A stretch of 64,000 nt of DNA, taken from the NCBI RefSeq assembly GCF_900114255.1, contig NZ_FOSL01000006.1, positions 1 to 64,000 of the forward strand, in the 5' to 3' direction. A model generated the notes under the pieces. It made no database searches. It was not told where the DNA came from and worked only from the letters and a program-made list of their open reading frames with translations. Position 1 is the first letter of the stretch, and each line of letters starts with the position of its first letter. Both the position numbers and the translations under genes were made by a program. Shown here piece after piece: positions 8,804-17,629 of this stretch. The DNA is from Neomesorhizobium albiziae. GTDB taxonomy: Bacteria; Pseudomonadota; Alphaproteobacteria; Rhizobiales; Rhizobiaceae.

Positions 8804-8821
8804 TTGGGTCCATAGGTCCAA
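8804..8821. promoter_or_regulatory. Candidate LysR operator in the dctA-lysR gap
   Basis: An imperfect dyad TTGG-N10-CCAA, with further internal matches (12 of 18 positions symmetric), lies in the 222-base divergent region, about 49 bases upstream of the LysR start. LysR proteins usually bind T-N11-A dyads near their own promoter. Supported only by position and partial symmetry. Confidence 0.3.
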
Positions 8822-8869
8822 TATATTGTTTGGTTAGATCAAGATGTTTTGGATATTGAAGGTAGCGAA

Positions 8870-9754
8870 GTGGAGTTGCGGCATCTCCGGTACTTCGTAG
8901 CGGTTGCCGAGGAACTCAGTTTCACGGCAGCCGCCGGCCGGCTGGGCATCTCGCAGCCGCCTTTGAGCCAGCAAATCAAGGATCTGGAGGACGAACTGGG
9001 GACGGCACTTTTCGAACGGACCAGCCGCCGCGTGGAACTTACCGCTGCCGGCGCAGGATTGCTGGAGCAAGCCCGCGCCATTCTCATTCAAGCCGAGCAA
9101 GCGGCCCTGCAGACACGGGCGATCGGTTCCGGGCAGGTTGGCCTCATCAACATCGGCACCACCGGATCGGTGCTTCTCGGATCGCTGGCCGAACTCATCG
9201 CTGCCTTCGGCGAACGGCATCCCGGTGTCGTGGTCCGCATTCACGAAATGGGGCCACTGGAGCAGCAGACGGCGCTGCTTAACCACCGCATCGACATCAG
9301 CTTCATAAGACGGCCACGTCACGAGCCGAATCTCATCACCGAGCTCGCGTGGCATGAAAATGTCGGCGTCGTGTTGCCCGAAGCGCATCCGCTGGCAAGA
9401 TACCGGCAACTACCGCTGTCGGCGCTGAAAGATCAAAACCTCGTCTTCCTTCGCCTCAGTGACTCGCGCTTTGCGCGATATCTCCAGGATTGCTGCATCG
9501 AAGCGGGCTTCATGCCGCGCATATCGCACGAGGTGGTCGAATCCTATTCGCTGACGAGTTTGGTAGCGGCTGGTCTCGGCGTCGCACTCGTACCTGAAAG
9601 CGTAAAGAGGCTTTCGCGGCCAGGGGTCCTCTACCGGCCTCTCAAAAGTCCGACGCCGATCGCCGATGTGGAGATGATGTACCGGCCGGACCGCTCGGAG
9701 GTCGTGGAGCGGTTGGTCCGGCTGGCGCGCAATGTTCTGAACCCCGTCGCCTAG
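8870..9754 (+). CDS. LysR-family transcriptional regulator
   Basis: A 294-residue LysR regulator. I choose the GTG at 8870 (MELRHLRYF) because it gives the canonical LysR N-terminus and has GAAGG seven bases upstream; an in-frame TTG lies 21 bases earlier. The winged helix-turn-helix is at 1-60 (FTAAAGRLGISQPPLSQQI), followed by the two-lobed effector domain (GTTGSVLLGSL, the AAGLGVALVP hinge). Divergent from dctA, so control of dicarboxylate or related uptake is a reasonable inference. It resembles the BenM/CatM-like subgroup by its N-terminus but the inducer is unknown. Confidence 0.88.
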   Translation: MELRHLRYFVAVAEELSFTAAAGRLGISQPPLSQQIKDLEDELGTALFERTSRRVELTAAGAGLLEQARAILIQAEQAALQTRAIGSGQVGLINIGTTGSVLLGSLAELIAAFGERHPGVVVRIHEMGPLEQQTALLNHRIDISFIRRPRHEPNLITELAWHENVGVVLPEAHPLARYRQLPLSALKDQNLVFLRLSDSRFARYLQDCCIEAGFMPRISHEVVESYSLTSLVAAGLGVALVPESVKRLSRPGVLYRPLKSPTPIADVEMMYRPDRSEVVERLVRLARNVLNPVA

Positions 9755-9841
9755 CTCCGGCGCAAGGCATTGCGCGGTGTACAGGGGCAACTTCGGACCC
9801 GCTCCCGCAAATCCCGCTTGCTCCCTCCCTCATTCGCCGCT

Positions 9842-9898
9842 ATGGAATTTGCCATGAACACGCCTTCGAACAAGAACCTGTGGTGGTGGGCCAGCTGA
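9842..9898 (+). CDS. trpL: trp operon leader peptide
   Basis: A short reading frame of 18 codons (14 from an in-frame ATG at 9854) reads [14 protein letters not shown] and stops at TGA 9896-9898. Three consecutive TGG codons immediately before the stop, placed 119 bases upstream of trpE(G) and followed by alternative hairpins, are the hallmark of transcription attenuation. Stalling of the ribosome at the Trp codons under tryptophan shortage would favour the antiterminator. Similar leaders precede trpE(G) in Sinorhizobium and relatives. Confidence 0.88.
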   Translation: MEFAMNTPSNKNLWWWAS

Positions 9899-9900
9899 CA

Positions 9901-9971
9901 GCGGCCTTCGAAGCGCGTGCGCGTGGATTTCAGAATGGCCGCAACGGATTTCCGGGCGGCCTTTTTCTTTT
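9901..9971 (+). promoter_or_regulatory. trp attenuator (antiterminator and terminator)
   Basis: GCGGCC at 9901-9906, right after the leader stop, can pair with GGCCGC at 9937-9942. The same 9937-9942 segment can instead pair with GCGGCC at 9956-9961, with an inner CGG/CCG stem, followed by TTTTTCTTTT (9962-9971). The two pairings exclude each other: the first is the antiterminator, the second an intrinsic terminator. Confidence 0.85.
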
Positions 9972-10016
9972 CAGCTGGCTTTCCGGATCCCTGCCTGGGA
10001 ACGGATGGAGACGGGA

Positions 10017-12206
10017 ATGACAGTCGAACTGCTTGAAAACGGCGCCGAACGGTTTGTCACCGCAGGCGGCGTCGCGATCACCCGGCAGCGCCACGAAACG
10101 CCATATCACGGCGCCATAGAGGCCTATATCGACGGGCTGAACACCCGACGCGGCGCGGTGTTTTCCTCAAACTACGAATATCCCGGCCGCTATACGCGCT
10201 GGGACACCGCCATCATCGATCCGCCGGTGGTGATTTCGGCGCGCGGCCGCGCCATGCGGATCGAGGCGCTCAATACACGCGGCGAGGCCATGCTGCCGAC
10301 GATCGCGCTGGCCATACTGGCCGAGAAGGACGTCACGCTGACCCAGACGACCAAGCGCCGCCTGGCCTTGAAGATTGCCGAACCTGGCCGCGCCTTCACC
10401 GAAGAAGAACGCAGCCGCGTGCCGTCGGTGTTTACGGTGCTGCGCGTCATCACCAACCTGTTCAAGACGGACCAGGACGCCAATCTCGGCCTCTACGGGG
10501 CGTTCGGCTACGATCTCGCCTTTCAGTTCGACCCGGTCGAGCACGTGCTGACCCGCCAGGAGAGCCAGCGCGACCTGGTGCTTTTCCTGCCCGACGAGAT
10601 CCTCGTCGTCGACCACTATTCGGCGAAGGCCTGGCACGACCGCTATGACTACGCCGGCGACGGTTTTTCGACCGAAAACCTGCCGCGGGAGCGGGCTGAG
10701 GAGCCCTTCAAGCCGGCCGACCGCATTCCGCCGCGCGGCGACCACGAGCCCGGCGAATATGCCAGCCTGGTCGAGAAGGCGAAGGAGAGCTTCCGGCGCG
10801 GCGACCTGTTCGAGGTGGTGCCGGGGCAGATGTTCTACGAGCGCTGCGAAAGCCTGCCCTCGGAGATCTGCCGGCGGCTGAAAGCGATCAACCCGTCGCC
10901 CTATTCCTTCTTTATCAATCTCGGCGAAGGCGAATACCTGATCGGCGCCTCGCCGGAAATGTTCGTGCGGGTCAACGGGCGCCGGGTGGAGACGTGCCCG
11001 ATTTCGGGGACAATCAAGCGCGGCGAGGACGCCATCTCGGATTCGGAGCAGATTTTGAAGCTGCTCAATTCCAAGAAGGACGAATCCGAGCTGACCATGT
11101 GCTCCGACGTCGACCGCAACGACAAGAGCCGGGTGTGCGAGCCGGGCTCGGTGCGGGTGATCGGGCGGCGGCAGATCGAGATGTACTCGCGGCTGATCCA
11201 CACGGTCGATCATATCGAGGGGCGGCTGCGCGAAGGCATGGACGCGTTCGACGCGTTTTTGAGCCACGCCTGGGCGGTCACCGTGACCGGAGCGCCGAAG
11301 CTGTGGGCGATGCGCTTCATCGAGCAGAACGAGAAGAGCCCGCGCGCCTGGTACGGCGGCGCCATAGGCATGGTGCATTTCAACGGCGACCTGAACACAG
11401 GGCTGACGCTGCGCACCATCCGCATAAAGGAGGGCATCGCCGAAGTTCGCGCCGGCGCTACCTTGCTTTATGATTCCGTGCCGGAAGAAGAAGAAGCCGA
11501 GACCGAGTTGAAAGCCTCCGCCATGATCTCCGCCATTCGCGATGCGCGCGCCGGCAATGCCGCCGCCGCCGAACATCAGTCAGCGCTCGTGGGGGAGGGG
11601 GTCAACATCTTGCTTGTCGACCACGAGGATTCCTTCGTCCACACGCTCGCCAACTATTTCCGCCAGACCGGCGCCACGGTCTCGACGGTGCGCACGCCAG
11701 TGGCCGAAGAGCTATTCGACCGGCTGAAACCCGATCTGGTCGTCCTGTCGCCGGGACCCGGCACGCCGAAGGATTTCGATTGCGCCGCCACCATCAGGAA
11801 GGCCCGCGACCGCGGCCTGCCAATCTTCGGCGTCTGCCTCGGCCTGCAGGCGCTGGCTGAAGCCTATGGCGGCGAACTCAGGCAATTGCATATTCCGATG
11901 CACGGCAAGCCGTCGCGCATCCGGGTATCGAAGCCCGGAATCATCTTTTCCGGCCTGCCGAAGGAAGTCACCGTCGGCCGCTATCACTCGATCTTCGCCG
12001 ATCCGGTGCGGCTGCCGGCGGGTTTCATCGTCACCGCGCAGACGGAAGACGGCGTGATCATGGCCTTCGAGCACGACAAGGAGCCGATTGCGGCCGTGCA
12101 ATTCCATCCCGAATCGATCATGACGCTGGGCCACAATGCGGGCATGCGGATGATCGAGAACGTCGTCGCGCACATGCCGCGCAAGGCCAGGGAAAAAGCG
12201 GCGTGA
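10017..12206 (+). CDS. trpEG: Anthranilate synthase, fused TrpE and TrpG domains
   Basis: A 729-residue bifunctional enzyme converting chorismate and glutamine to anthranilate, the first step of tryptophan synthesis. The start at 10017 (GGAG seven bases upstream) gives the length known for the Sinorhizobium enzyme. Residues 1-515 are the chorismate-binding TrpE part ([38 protein letters not shown]). A short Ala-rich linker leads to the class I glutamine amidotransferase (530-715) with GPGTPKDFD, nucleophile Cys607 in GVCLGLQ, and His697/Glu699 in QFHPES. All catalytic residues are present. Regulated by the upstream leader peptide and attenuator. The other trp genes are not in this window. Confidence 0.97.
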   Translation: MTVELLENGAERFVTAGGVAITRQRHETPYHGAIEAYIDGLNTRRGAVFSSNYEYPGRYTRWDTAIIDPPVVISARGRAMRIEALNTRGEAMLPTIALAILAEKDVTLTQTTKRRLALKIAEPGRAFTEEERSRVPSVFTVLRVITNLFKTDQDANLGLYGAFGYDLAFQFDPVEHVLTRQESQRDLVLFLPDEILVVDHYSAKAWHDRYDYAGDGFSTENLPRERAEEPFKPADRIPPRGDHEPGEYASLVEKAKESFRRGDLFEVVPGQMFYERCESLPSEICRRLKAINPSPYSFFINLGEGEYLIGASPEMFVRVNGRRVETCPISGTIKRGEDAISDSEQILKLLNSKKDESELTMCSDVDRNDKSRVCEPGSVRVIGRRQIEMYSRLIHTVDHIEGRLREGMDAFDAFLSHAWAVTVTGAPKLWAMRFIEQNEKSPRAWYGGAIGMVHFNGDLNTGLTLRTIRIKEGIAEVRAGATLLYDSVPEEEEAETELKASAMISAIRDARAGNAAAAEHQSALVGEGVNILLVDHEDSFVHTLANYFRQTGATVSTVRTPVAEELFDRLKPDLVVLSPGPGTPKDFDCAATIRKARDRGLPIFGVCLGLQALAEAYGGELRQLHIPMHGKPSRIRVSKPGIIFSGLPKEVTVGRYHSIFADPVRLPAGFIVTAQTEDGVIMAFEHDKEPIAAVQFHPESIMTLGHNAGMRMIENVVAHMPRKAREKAA

Positions 12207-12224
12207 TGATCGATCTACCTTTTC

Positions 12225-12248
12225 CTTCTCCCCGTTTGCGGGGAGAAG
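12225..12248. repeat. Palindromic element between trpEG and the CDF gene
   Basis: A perfect 10-bp inverted repeat (12225-12234 and 12239-12248, CTTCTCCCCG/CGGGGAGAAG) with loop TTTG. This palindrome is, from memory, a recurrent intergenic motif in Mesorhizobium and relatives. It also supplies the GGGGAGAAG purine-rich stretch before the CDF start, and may terminate trpEG transcription. Confidence 0.55.
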
Positions 12249-12258
12249 AAAGCTAGCC

Positions 12259-13170
12259 ATGTCGGACTCCAAGCAGAAAGTCGCGACACTCGCCGCCTGG
12301 TCGATCATCATCGCCCTGGCCGTCCTGGCGCTGAAGGCGTTCGCATGGTGGATCACCGGGTCGGTGGCGCTCTATTCCGACGCGCTGGAATCGATCGTCA
12401 ATGTGATCGCGTCGGGCGCGGCACTCTATGCGATCCGCATCAGCCACAAGCCGGCCGACCGGGGCCACCCATTCGGCCATCACAAGGCCGAATATTTTTC
12501 GGCAGTGCTGGAAGGCGTGCTGATCGTCGTGGCGGCGCTGCTGATCCTGGCCGCGGTGTGGCGGGCCTGGCAGGCGCCGGGCGTGCTCGAACAGCCCTGG
12601 ACGGGACTGGCGGTCAACGGCTTCGCTTCGGCAATCAACGCAATCTGGGCGCTGATCCTTATCCGCGTCGGGCGGGCGGAGCGTTCGCCGGCGCTGGTCG
12701 CCGATGGCCACCACATCATGACCGACGTGTTCACTTCTGTGGGCGTGATCGCCGGATTGATTGGCGCCGTCGTCACCGGCTGGACGATCCTCGATCCACT
12801 GCTTGCCGTCGTCGTCGCCCTCAACATCCTGTGGCAGGGCTGGAAGGTGATCGGTTCATCGATCGGCGGGCTGATGGACATGGCGGTCGACACGGACGAG
12901 AACATGCGCATCCGCGACATCATCTCGACCAATTGCAAGGGCGCCTTGGAGGTGCACGACCTCAAGACGCGCATCGCCGGCCGCGCCACCTTCATCGAAT
13001 TTCACCTCATCGTCGACGGCGACATGGCGGTGCGGGAAAGCCATGTGATCTGCGACCGCATCGAGGACGCGCTAAAGGCCGAAATCCCCAGCGTGCGCGT
13101 CACCATCCATGTCGAGCCGGACGACGAGGCGAAGCTGCCGCTCGGCACCACGGCGGTGCCTTTCGCCTAG
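12259..13170 (+). CDS. Cation diffusion facilitator (CDF) metal exporter
   Basis: A 303-residue inner-membrane metal/proton antiporter. Six helices: the first carries SDALESIVN, the loop after helix 2 has HPFGHHKAEYF, and helix 5 carries the metal-site motif DGHHIMTDV (His and Asp four apart). The soluble C-terminal domain (about 210-295) has HDLKTR and a final IHVEP, both typical of CDF dimerisation/metal-sensing domains. Likely substrates in this family are Zn, Fe, Mn, Co or Cd; helix 2 has a serine-Asp pair rather than a full D-x3-D, so the metal cannot be named. It follows trpEG by 52 bases but is functionally unrelated. Confidence 0.9.
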   Translation: MSDSKQKVATLAAWSIIIALAVLALKAFAWWITGSVALYSDALESIVNVIASGAALYAIRISHKPADRGHPFGHHKAEYFSAVLEGVLIVVAALLILAAVWRAWQAPGVLEQPWTGLAVNGFASAINAIWALILIRVGRAERSPALVADGHHIMTDVFTSVGVIAGLIGAVVTGWTILDPLLAVVVALNILWQGWKVIGSSIGGLMDMAVDTDENMRIRDIISTNCKGALEVHDLKTRIAGRATFIEFHLIVDGDMAVRESHVICDRIEDALKAEIPSVRVTIHVEPDDEAKLPLGTTAVPFA

Positions 13171-13197
13171 GGCGCATTAAGCTTGCATCCAGCGGCA

Positions 13198-13725
13198 TCA
13201 TCCGACCGGTGTGCATTGGGAAACCTCCGGTGCCAGAGGTGCGACGATTTCGACGGCTATCCAGGGCCGCACTCCATAGCCGGAATAAAGCGCCGAAAGC
13301 AGCAACTCGGCGACTTCGGCGAAGTCCTGCCGTTCAACCGCAGTGACCATAAGGTAATAGTTTCCTTCGCTATGGTCGGTTGCAAAGCCGAGATCGGAGA
13401 GGGCGGCGATGGATGCGGCCGGCAGGAAACGGGTTCTTGGCTCGTCTTCTCCATGTGCGTAGTAGCCCGACGCGGCTTCGCAAACCAACTGGCCGTCATC
13501 GTCGAGGAACAGGCACTGGACATAGCTCTGATTGAAGCCGGGCAGATTTACCGCGATGAAACGGTTCATGTCACCCGCCCGGCTGACCCGATGGATAATT
13601 TCCAGCCGTTCGGCAATCGGGCAGTGATGCATCCGGACAAATTTCTGAAGATCGTCTGCGCATGCCGGAACAATCGCCGACATGATCAACCATATTGCTG
13701 CGGCAATCCAAAACAGCCCAACCAT
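13198..13725 (-). CDS. Secreted protein of unknown function
   Basis: A 175-residue protein. The ATG at 13725 has GGGAGG five bases upstream. An N-terminal hydrophobic stretch (3-20) with a cleavage site near PACA-DD indicates export. The mature part contains HHCPIAERLEIIHRV, a Cys in YVQCLFLDDDGQLVCEAASGYYA, LGFATDHSEGNYY and a C-terminal Cys. I do not recognise the fold. It converges on the CDF gene (27-base gap) and diverges from the AbrB-family gene at 13840. A much longer open frame extends upstream on this strand, antisense to that gene, and is discarded. Confidence 0.62.
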   Translation of the reverse strand: MVGLFWIAAAIWLIMSAIVPACADDLQKFVRMHHCPIAERLEIIHRVSRAGDMNRFIAVNLPGFNQSYVQCLFLDDDGQLVCEAASGYYAHGEDEPRTRFLPAASIAALSDLGFATDHSEGNYYLMVTAVERQDFAEVAELLLSALYSGYGVRPWIAVEIVAPLAPEVSQCTPVG

Positions 13726-13839
13726 CCAACCCTCCCAAGCCGATACTTTGGATTTAGAACAAAAAGAGAACATATGCAAGTGTCGGCGAATGCAGGCCGG
13801 TGGGTTTAAATCGGCGGCGACTGCGGCTACCAAGGCGCC

Positions 13840-14925
13840 ATGGAACCAGCCGAGTCGTCGCGACGCGAACCGCTGACCGGCAAGCCGCCGGGTCTGCAGT
13901 GGCTGGTTTTGCTGGTCATTTCCGCCCTTTTCGCCTTCGTGCTCGAGATCGCAGCACTTCCCGCCGCCCTGCTGATCGGGCCGATGCTGGCGGCGATCGT
14001 CGCCGGCACCCATGGCGCGACCGTTCGCCCGCCGAAAGCCGGCTTCGCCGCTGCGCAAGCGATCGTGGGCGTGCTGATCGCGTCGTCGCTGTCGCCGAAG
14101 ATTTTCTCGTCCTTCGCCGCCGACTGGCCGCTGTTTCTCGCCGCCGTGGTGGCGACGGTTACCGCATCGAGTTTCCTCGGCTACCTGATCAGCCGCTGGA
14201 AGATACTGCCCGGAACCACGGCCGTGTGGGGCTCGACGCCGGGCGCGGCTACCGCCATGGTGCTGATGGCCGACGCGTTCGGGGCCGATGCGAGGCTGGT
14301 CGCCTTCATGCAATATCTGCGGGTGATCTTCGTCACCGTCGCGGCGGCACTGGTCGCGCGTCTCTGGGTCGACACTTCCGGCATCGAGGCGCCGCCGACG
14401 GTCTGGTTCCCGCCGATCGAGGCCGGACCTTTCGCGGCAACCCTCGGCGTGGCGCTCGTCGGCGGTTTTGCAGGATGGCTGGTGCGGCTGCCGTCGCCTT
14501 ATTTTCTCGGCGCGCTGATTGTCGGGGCGGCGCTGCATCTTGGCGGACTGAGCGATTTCCAGCTGCCGGAATGGCTGCGGGCGATTTCCTATACGCTGAT
14601 CGGCTGGACGATCGGCCTGAATTTCAACCGCACCATCCTGCGACACGCAGCCCGGGCGCTGCCGCAGATCGTGCTTTCCATCATCGCGCTAATGGCGTTT
14701 TGCGGCGGGCTCGCCTGGGTGCTTGCGCACGAGTTGGGCGTCGATCCGCTGACCGCCTATCTGGCGACCAGCCCCGGCGGCATGGATTCGGTCGCCATCA
14801 TCGCGGCCGCTTCGGATACGGTCGACATTTCGTTCATCATGGCGCTGCAGACGGCGCGCTTCCTGTTCGTCCTGGTGCTGGGGCCGCCGATCGCCCGGCT
14901 GATCGCCCGGCTGGTCAAGGTGTAA
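13840..14925 (+). CDS. AbrB-family integral membrane protein (PF05145 type)
   Basis: A 361-residue polytopic membrane protein with about ten helices built as an internal duplication: each half has a conserved loop, WGSTPGAATAMVLMADAFG in the first and TSPGGMDSVAII in the second. This is the family commonly labelled ammonia monooxygenase or AbrB regulator in databases; it contains no DNA-binding domain and is more likely a transporter. The substrate is unknown. It starts 114 bases from the divergent secreted protein gene. Confidence 0.85.
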   Translation: MEPAESSRREPLTGKPPGLQWLVLLVISALFAFVLEIAALPAALLIGPMLAAIVAGTHGATVRPPKAGFAAAQAIVGVLIASSLSPKIFSSFAADWPLFLAAVVATVTASSFLGYLISRWKILPGTTAVWGSTPGAATAMVLMADAFGADARLVAFMQYLRVIFVTVAAALVARLWVDTSGIEAPPTVWFPPIEAGPFAATLGVALVGGFAGWLVRLPSPYFLGALIVGAALHLGGLSDFQLPEWLRAISYTLIGWTIGLNFNRTILRHAARALPQIVLSIIALMAFCGGLAWVLAHELGVDPLTAYLATSPGGMDSVAIIAAASDTVDISFIMALQTARFLFVLVLGPPIARLIARLVKV

Positions 14926-15148
14926 GCGAACTCCCCTTCCAGAAGCTGCATTTCCGTCGGCTGCAAGCCCGTTCGCGTCGAAACCGCCGCTTGGTTTCCT
15001 GCCTCCGAGGCATCGGAACAGGGGAACATACGGCTCCGGAACATAATTCGTCTTGCGAACAGGAGCCCCGATTGTGCTAGACCTCAAGGAGCCAGTGGAC
15101 TGACGTCGTGTGGAACGGCAGCCAAGCGGCGCTTGAGGTGGGGACGTC

Positions 15149-17314
15149 ATGAGCGTTTCGGTCCGCAGTGCGTTTGTGGTTCTGGTCCTGATCGCCGGCC
15201 TGTTTTACGGCCCTGGCAGTGTTTTCGCACAGTCGCCAGCGCCGCCTCCGCCTGAAAAGGTCGACCAGCTGCTCGAGCTTCTGTCCGATCCAGAGGTGAA
15301 GGCCTGGCTCGCTGCGCAAGGGGAAAACAAGGCGGCAGCGCCTCCCGCCGCCACCACCACCACCACCGGTGACGGAACAATGATGGTGGCGCCTTCCGAC
15401 CTCACATCGGCGCTCGACAGCACGCGCAGCCGCATCGACGAGATGGTGAAGGCGGCGCCGCTTGTGCCGGCGCAGTTCGAACAGGCAGTGGCCAAAATCA
15501 GGGCCGAAATCCGGGACAAGGGGACGCCCGGCATACTGATCCTCGTCATAGGCTTCGCCGCGGTCGGCTTCGGCGTCGACTGGGTGGCGCGCCGCCTGCT
15601 GGCGGGCTACCGGCAGTGGATGATTTCGCTGCCGCCGGACACGCCGCACGGCCGGGTCAAGGCGCTGGGCAGCCGCCTGCTTTATTCGGCCATCATGGTC
15701 AGTGCATTCGTGGCCGGCAGCGTCGGCGTGTTCCTGGCGTTCAACTGGCCGCCGCGGCTGCGCGAAGTGGTGCTTGGATATCTGCTCGTGGTGATCGTAA
15801 CCTGGGCGACCCTGACAGTGAGTCGCGCCTTCCTGCTGCCGCCCAGCCTCGGCGTGCCGCATGCCACCAAGCTGCGGGCTTTCCCGATGACCGACGAGCG
15901 TGCCGGCCACTGGCACCGATGGATCGCCATCAACGTCTTCTGGGTGACCTTCGTCGCCGTTACTTTCGCGCTGCTGCGCTCGCTGGGTTTCGACCGCGTC
16001 AGCCAGACCGTGCTGTCGGTCCCGACCAGCTCGATCCAGCTCGTGCTCCTGCTGCTGGCGGTGTGGCTGCGGCCGAAGCTGCCGTCGCAGGTCGATTCCA
16101 AGGCCGAGCGTATCCGCGCCATCGGCTGGTCCTGGCTGCTTACGCTTTATTTCATCGCGATCTGGGCCATCAACATCGCCGGCGCGCGGCGCTTCTTCTG
16201 GTTTGTGGTCGCCGCTGCGGCATTGCCGGCCGCACTCGTGCTTGTGCACAGGGGCGTGCATTACGTGCTGCGGCCACCTGAACCTGAAACCGGCGCCAAG
16301 CCGATCGCGCCGGTGATGCTTGCCGTCGCCGACCGTGGCATCCGCGTCGTGCTGATCATTGCCGCCGCGCTGCTTCTGGCGCGCGCCTGGGGCCTGGACA
16401 TGGAGAGCATGGCCGGCGACAACATGACCAACCGCCTGCTGCGCGGCGGACTCAAGGCGGCCATCATCGTGCTGGCGGCTGATTTCGGCTGGAGCATCAT
16501 CAAGGCGATTATCGCCCGGCGGCTCGGCGACATGCCATCGGAGGGCCCCGCCAATCCGCAGAATGCGCGGTTGAGGACGCTGCTGCCGATTTTCCAGAAC
16601 ATCCTGCTGGCCACCCTTATCGTGATCACCGGACTGATGGTGCTGTCGTCGATGGGCATCCAGATCGGGCCGCTGATTGCCGGCGCCGGCGTCGTCGGCG
16701 TTGCCGTCGGCTTCGGCGCGCAGACGGTGGTCAAGGACGTCATCTCCGGTGTCTTCTACCTGCTCGACGACGCCTTCCGGGTCGGCGAGTATATCCAGAG
16801 CGGCACCTACAAGGGAACGGTCGAGAGCTTCAGCCTGCGCTCGGTCAAGCTCAGGCACCATCGGGGTCCCGTCTATACCGTTCCGTTCGGCGAGCTTGGC
16901 GCGGTGCAAAACATGAGCCGCGACTGGGTGATGGAGAAGTTCTCGATCAACGTCGATTACGACACCGATATCGAGAAGGCCCGCAAGATCATCAAGAAGA
17001 TCGGCCAGCAATTTGCCGAGGATCCCGAATTCGCCGCCGACATCATCGAACCGCTCAAGATGCAGGGCGTCGAGAATTTCGGCGACTACGGCATCGAGCT
17101 CAGGCTGAAGCTGATGACAAAGCCCGGCCATCAGTTCACCGTCAAGCGCAAGGCATATGTCGCCATCAAGCAGGCGTTCGCGGAAAACGGAATCAAGATT
17201 TCCACGCCCACGGTCCATGTGCAGGAAGGCGCTGGCGCAGGTGCGGCGGCGGCGCACCACGCGGTGCAGAAGGCGGCCAAAGAAGCGACCGCTGCAGCAG
17301 CAGGAAAGGCATAA
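15149..17314 (+). CDS. Large mechanosensitive channel, MscS family
   Basis: A 721-residue MscS-type channel, much longer than the 286-residue E. coli MscS. A signal peptide (1-27, FAQ-SP) precedes a periplasmic region with a six-threonine run, then about ten membrane helices. The pore helix and beta domain are clear at about 490-600 (GAGVVGVAVGFGAQTVVKD, DDAFRVGEYIQ, GTVESFSLRSVKLR), followed by the C-terminal cage. Such channels release solutes during osmotic downshock. The last 30 residues are Ala-rich. The gene stands alone. Confidence 0.9.
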   Translation: MSVSVRSAFVVLVLIAGLFYGPGSVFAQSPAPPPPEKVDQLLELLSDPEVKAWLAAQGENKAAAPPAATTTTTGDGTMMVAPSDLTSALDSTRSRIDEMVKAAPLVPAQFEQAVAKIRAEIRDKGTPGILILVIGFAAVGFGVDWVARRLLAGYRQWMISLPPDTPHGRVKALGSRLLYSAIMVSAFVAGSVGVFLAFNWPPRLREVVLGYLLVVIVTWATLTVSRAFLLPPSLGVPHATKLRAFPMTDERAGHWHRWIAINVFWVTFVAVTFALLRSLGFDRVSQTVLSVPTSSIQLVLLLLAVWLRPKLPSQVDSKAERIRAIGWSWLLTLYFIAIWAINIAGARRFFWFVVAAAALPAALVLVHRGVHYVLRPPEPETGAKPIAPVMLAVADRGIRVVLIIAAALLLARAWGLDMESMAGDNMTNRLLRGGLKAAIIVLAADFGWSIIKAIIARRLGDMPSEGPANPQNARLRTLLPIFQNILLATLIVITGLMVLSSMGIQIGPLIAGAGVVGVAVGFGAQTVVKDVISGVFYLLDDAFRVGEYIQSGTYKGTVESFSLRSVKLRHHRGPVYTVPFGELGAVQNMSRDWVMEKFSINVDYDTDIEKARKIIKKIGQQFAEDPEFAADIIEPLKMQGVENFGDYGIELRLKLMTKPGHQFTVKRKAYVAIKQAFAENGIKISTPTVHVQEGAGAGAAAAHHAVQKAAKEATAAAAGKA

Positions 17315-17317
17315 ACA

Positions 17318-17338
17318 CGGGCAGCGGTGCGCTGCCCG
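17318..17338 (+). terminator. Hairpin after the MscS-type gene
   Basis: A 9-bp perfect stem (CGGGCAGCG/CGCTGCCCG, loop GTG) starts three bases after the stop codon. No T-run follows, so termination would be inefficient or Rho-assisted. Confidence 0.5.
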
Positions 17339-17377
17339 GGCCTTGCGCCGCCAAACCGGCTCCTGTATGAGAGCGCC

Positions 17378-17497
17378 ATGCATTCGCGCCAGACCACCGT
17401 CGTCTCCCGTCCGTCCGCTTTCGCGGGCGCGACGCTGCGCGCGCTTTCCTCGACCCTGCTTCTTCTCGGCCTTATCGGCGATCGCCGGGCTCGCTAG
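17378..17497 (+). CDS. Probable leucine leader peptide upstream of leuA
   Basis: A 39-codon frame starts at ATG 17378 (GAGAG upstream) and stops at TAG 17495-17497. It carries four consecutive leucine codons (27-30), then Gly-Leu-Ile, within 12 codons of the stop. It lies 132 bases upstream of leuA, and alternative hairpins follow it. Leucine-codon runs in front of leuA are the known signature of attenuation control of leucine synthesis. The alternative, a small hydrophobic peptide of other function, cannot be excluded. Confidence 0.55.
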   Translation: MHSRQTTVVSRPSAFAGATLRALSSTLLLLGLIGDRRAR

Positions 17498-17541
17498 AGG
17501 AGCACCCGGCGGTCGAAAAAAGCCGTACGGGCCGATGCTCC
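17483..17541 (+). promoter_or_regulatory. Alternative hairpins of a possible leuA attenuator
   Basis: CGCCGGG at 17483-17489, inside the end of the leader frame, can pair with CCCGGCG at 17505-17511. A competing structure pairs GGAGCA (17499-17504) with TGCTCC (17536-17541), with an inner CCCG/CGGG pairing that uses the same 17505-17508 bases. The exclusivity fits an attenuator, but no T-run follows the second hairpin, so a standard intrinsic terminator is not visible. Confidence 0.4.
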
Positions 17542-17629
17542 TTGCCAGTCACAATCACCGCATAACCTTCTATAGTGGCGCTGCTTGCGCCCGGCCGGAT
17601 CGCCCTGCAAGCCGCCTGGAGACGAGACG

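Noticed and set aside
13840-14925. Calling the AbrB-family gene a transcriptional regulator or ammonia monooxygenase
   Set aside because: The protein is polytopic without DNA-binding or monooxygenase motifs; these are inherited database names.
15351-15369. (ACC)n repeat
   Set aside because: It encodes a threonine run in the periplasmic part of the MscS-type protein; a simple coding microsatellite without further structure.
15077-17383. A 768-codon open frame on the minus strand opposite the MscS-type channel
   Set aside because: It is rich in His, Arg, Asp and Gln with no motif, and fully overlaps a clear gene on the other strand. Long antisense frames are expected in GC-rich DNA with this codon bias.
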